A model generated the notes under the pieces. That model was not told the DNA's origin. It made no database searches and worked only from the letters and a program-made list of their open reading frames with translations. Positions 62,247 to 64,000 of a stretch of DNA of 64,000 nt are shown in pieces (the first letter of the stretch is position 1; each line of letters starts with the position of its first letter). Made by a program: the position numbers and the translations under genes. This stretch comes from Mayamaea pseudoterrestris (Eukaryota; Bacillariophyta; Bacillariophyceae; Sellaphorales; Sellaphoraceae), in contig BROI01000040.1 of the NCBI GenBank assembly GCA_027923505.1, positions 30,382 through 94,381 on the forward strand, written 5' to 3'.

Positions 62247-64000
62247 ATGTCTTCGACGAGCAATACTCCGACGACAGGAGCGGCGTCGAGCGGTGGAGGT
62301 GCACCTCCCGCTCCGCCAGCAAGCGAAGGAAACCGACGCAACCGTCATTATCGTCGTGGGAATCGTGCTGGGAATCGTTCCGGGAATCAAGGCAATGGTA
62401 ACAGACTCAACGGACCGAGTCGTGCGCCGAGTGGAAATTTCCAAGGAAGCGAGCCGACGCTCGCTGGATTCATCTACGACTATAACGGTTCGCGCGATCC
62501 CGATGGATTCATCCGTACGACGAACGAGATCATCACTTTCGTCGGGCGCTCCTACAAGAAATATACCAAGGAGCTGCTCAAGGGCATGCGCAACGTGGAA
62601 CTGGAGATTCCTGACGAGCCTGCACGTCCAACGAAGGATGCCGACACGACGGACTCGGACTGGTCCATAATGCTCGAGGAATACAAGGCCGACAAGAAAG
62701 AGCATGTCGAGCGCGTGCGTGTATACTCCGACTTCCTCGCTGGTCTCTACGCCGTGTTGCATGGACAATGCACGGAGCGTATGAAGGATCGTGTCAAGTC
62801 GCACGCCAAGTTCCGAGACGCCGAGGAGGACACGGACGGAATTAAGTTGCTGGCGATTATCAAAGGAGATCTCGCATACGTACGAAGGGCGCTGCAAACT
62901 TGTGGATCAAGTCGTGGACATTCAAGCTGAGTTGTTCGGACGTACTCAAGGAGCGCGCGAAAGCCTGCAGAAATATTACGAAAGCATGGTCACGCTGGCA
63001 GACGTGGCGAAGGCGGTTGGCGTCACGATGCACAACGAGATTGTGGCGTTGAACATTGCCAGGATGACAATCGTAACAAAGGCGAACAAGGAGGATATCA
63101 AGGCCGCCGAAGAGCTCGAGCTTGCGATGCTTTTCGTGCGTGGCGCAACGGGCGAATACGCTGGGTATTGCAAGCGCTTGCGCAACTGCTACCTCGACGG
63201 GCACGACAACTTCCGTTGACGATCCACGATGCATACAACATCATGCAGCGTCGTGAGCAAGCGGATGGAGAAGCCACGTTGCCAACGAACGAGGGCGTGG
63301 CGTTTCACACGAATGGTACAGCGAGTGACCCTCCCAGATGCTGGACCTATACACAGGTTGGTCATGTGAAGCGAGACAGTCCTACGAGAACGGAGTCGAC
63401 GGAGAGTGCGCCGGCTGCAGGAGGCTAGTGGGGCGCAGCACTTCACGCTGGGTAGCGAGGAAGAAAGCGATGACGACGATGAGGTCGGATACATGTTCGC
63501 GCAGCCGCCGAAGGTGAACATCTCGAAGAAGGCTGTGCTCTTGGACAATCAGTCGACAGTGGATCTGTTCTGCAACGCCAAGATGCTGACGAACATTCGC
63601 CCGGTGCCAACGTGGATGGTGATCAAAGTGCAACGCTGGTACAGTAAGGACGAACATGATGGGCGACCTGGAGGGCTATGGTCCGTGTGGTGGTAGCCGC
63701 AGGGACTGGCGAACATTTTGAGTTTGGTGCAAGTCCGCAAGAAGTTTACCGTGGAGTATCTCATGCACGGCGTGGATCGTCCAATGTTCGTTGTGGAGAA
63801 GCCGGATGGTAAGCAGCGAGAGTTTGTCGAGACTGACTCTGGGCTGTATGTTTGCGAGAGCTTTTCGAAGGGCAAGCGCAGCGATGTCAAGGATGGAGTG
63901 GCGATGTTGACTACGGTAGACGATAACCGTACTAACTACACCAATGATGACTATTTACGCGCTGTTAGAGCTTGGGAACTGCAAATCAAAATTGGACGGC
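62247..64000 (+). pseudogene. copia gag-pol remnant with frameshifts and stops
   Basis: The first gag segment (62247-62930) has a Gly/Arg/Asn-rich basic head and a body matching diatom copia gag (AVLHGQCTERMKDRV). Homology leaves this frame near 62880-62900 and continues in another frame to 63219 (VDIQAELFGRTQGARESLQ). It then passes to a third frame near 63210 through a damaged zinc knuckle (CWTYTQVGHVKRDS): the second and last Cys of the CCHC pattern are Tyr and Ser. After a stop near 63428 the protease segment (DNQSTVD) follows in a new frame, then another shift near 63650 and an in-frame TAG near 63695. The family assignment is firm; activity is not expected. Confidence 0.8.

Larger units (their letters stand above)
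62009..64000 (+). mobile_element. decayed Ty1/copia retrotransposon, CoDi-like, truncated by the window edge
   Basis: Gag-like and protease/integrase-proximal sequence reads left to right and continues past the edge. Gag starts at the ATG at 62247. The CoDi-type protease landmark LLDNQSTVDLFCN is near 63535-63575, and a segment reading HGVDRPMFVVEKPDG near 63760-63810 precedes integrase in such elements. Frames are broken several times, so it is not autonomous as read. The proposed 5' LTR is annotated separately; the 3' LTR would lie outside the window. Confidence 0.8.

Noticed and set aside
1-64000. tRNA or rRNA genes
   Set aside because: I scanned by eye for T-loop (GGTTCGA-type) and paired-arm patterns and found none convincing; a covariance search would be decisive.

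Overview
This is a nuclear contig from a photosynthetic stramenopile, most likely a diatom. Four things point there: short GT-AG introns (67-174 nt) that rejoin conserved domains in phase; a secreted protease with long Pro-Thr-Lys repeats; single-pass proteins with leucine-rich-repeat or FG-GAP-like ectodomains behind long acidic tails; and a Ty1/copia relic of the diatom CoDi type with a DNQST protease motif. The asparaginyl-tRNA synthetase also starts with a plastid-type bipartite presequence. No bacterial operon structure, rRNA, tRNA or CRISPR array was recognised.

Layout. 1-4 kb: the 3' end of one gene and two small unknown genes on the minus strand. 4.1-16.3 kb: one giant gene that I join across an intron at 14866-14954. 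It predicts a 4046-residue membrane protein with a Ser/Asp/Asn/Glu-rich tail of about 3550 residues, one transmembrane helix and a seven-repeat beta-propeller-like ectodomain. 16.8-24.9 kb: organellar-type AsnRS, a BTB/POZ protein, a small membrane protein, and a three-domain protein (NTF2-like, SH3BGR/thioredoxin-like, TIP41). 25.8-36 kb: a small unknown protein, an Alba-family nucleic-acid-binding protein (2 exons), a ferric reductase/NADPH-oxidase-like protein (4 exons, minus), an M43 metalloprotease with a PT-repeat tail (5 exons), and a Golgi-type glycosyltransferase-like protein. 36.2-41.8 kb: two abutting satellite arrays, a 169-bp unit (15 copies) followed directly by a ~356-bp unit (9 copies) with a higher-order period of 2136 bp. 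42-47.1 kb: a tandem pair of paralogous LRR membrane proteins. 47.4-60.9 kb: a DUF4116-like repeat protein, a 1785-residue disordered protein, a GT14-like glycosyltransferase and an RNI/LRR-like protein. 62-64 kb: a decayed copia element running off the right edge.

The genes do not form one pathway. Common themes are membrane and secretory proteins (LRR pair, FG-GAP giant, protease, two glycosyltransferases, ferric reductase) and very acidic low-complexity proteins. The least ordinary items are the TIP41 fusion, the giant protein and its repeated helical motif, the ferric reductase with a membrane insertion inside its nucleotide-binding domain, and the adjoining satellites. All family assignments come from reading motifs by eye. 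No database search was run.
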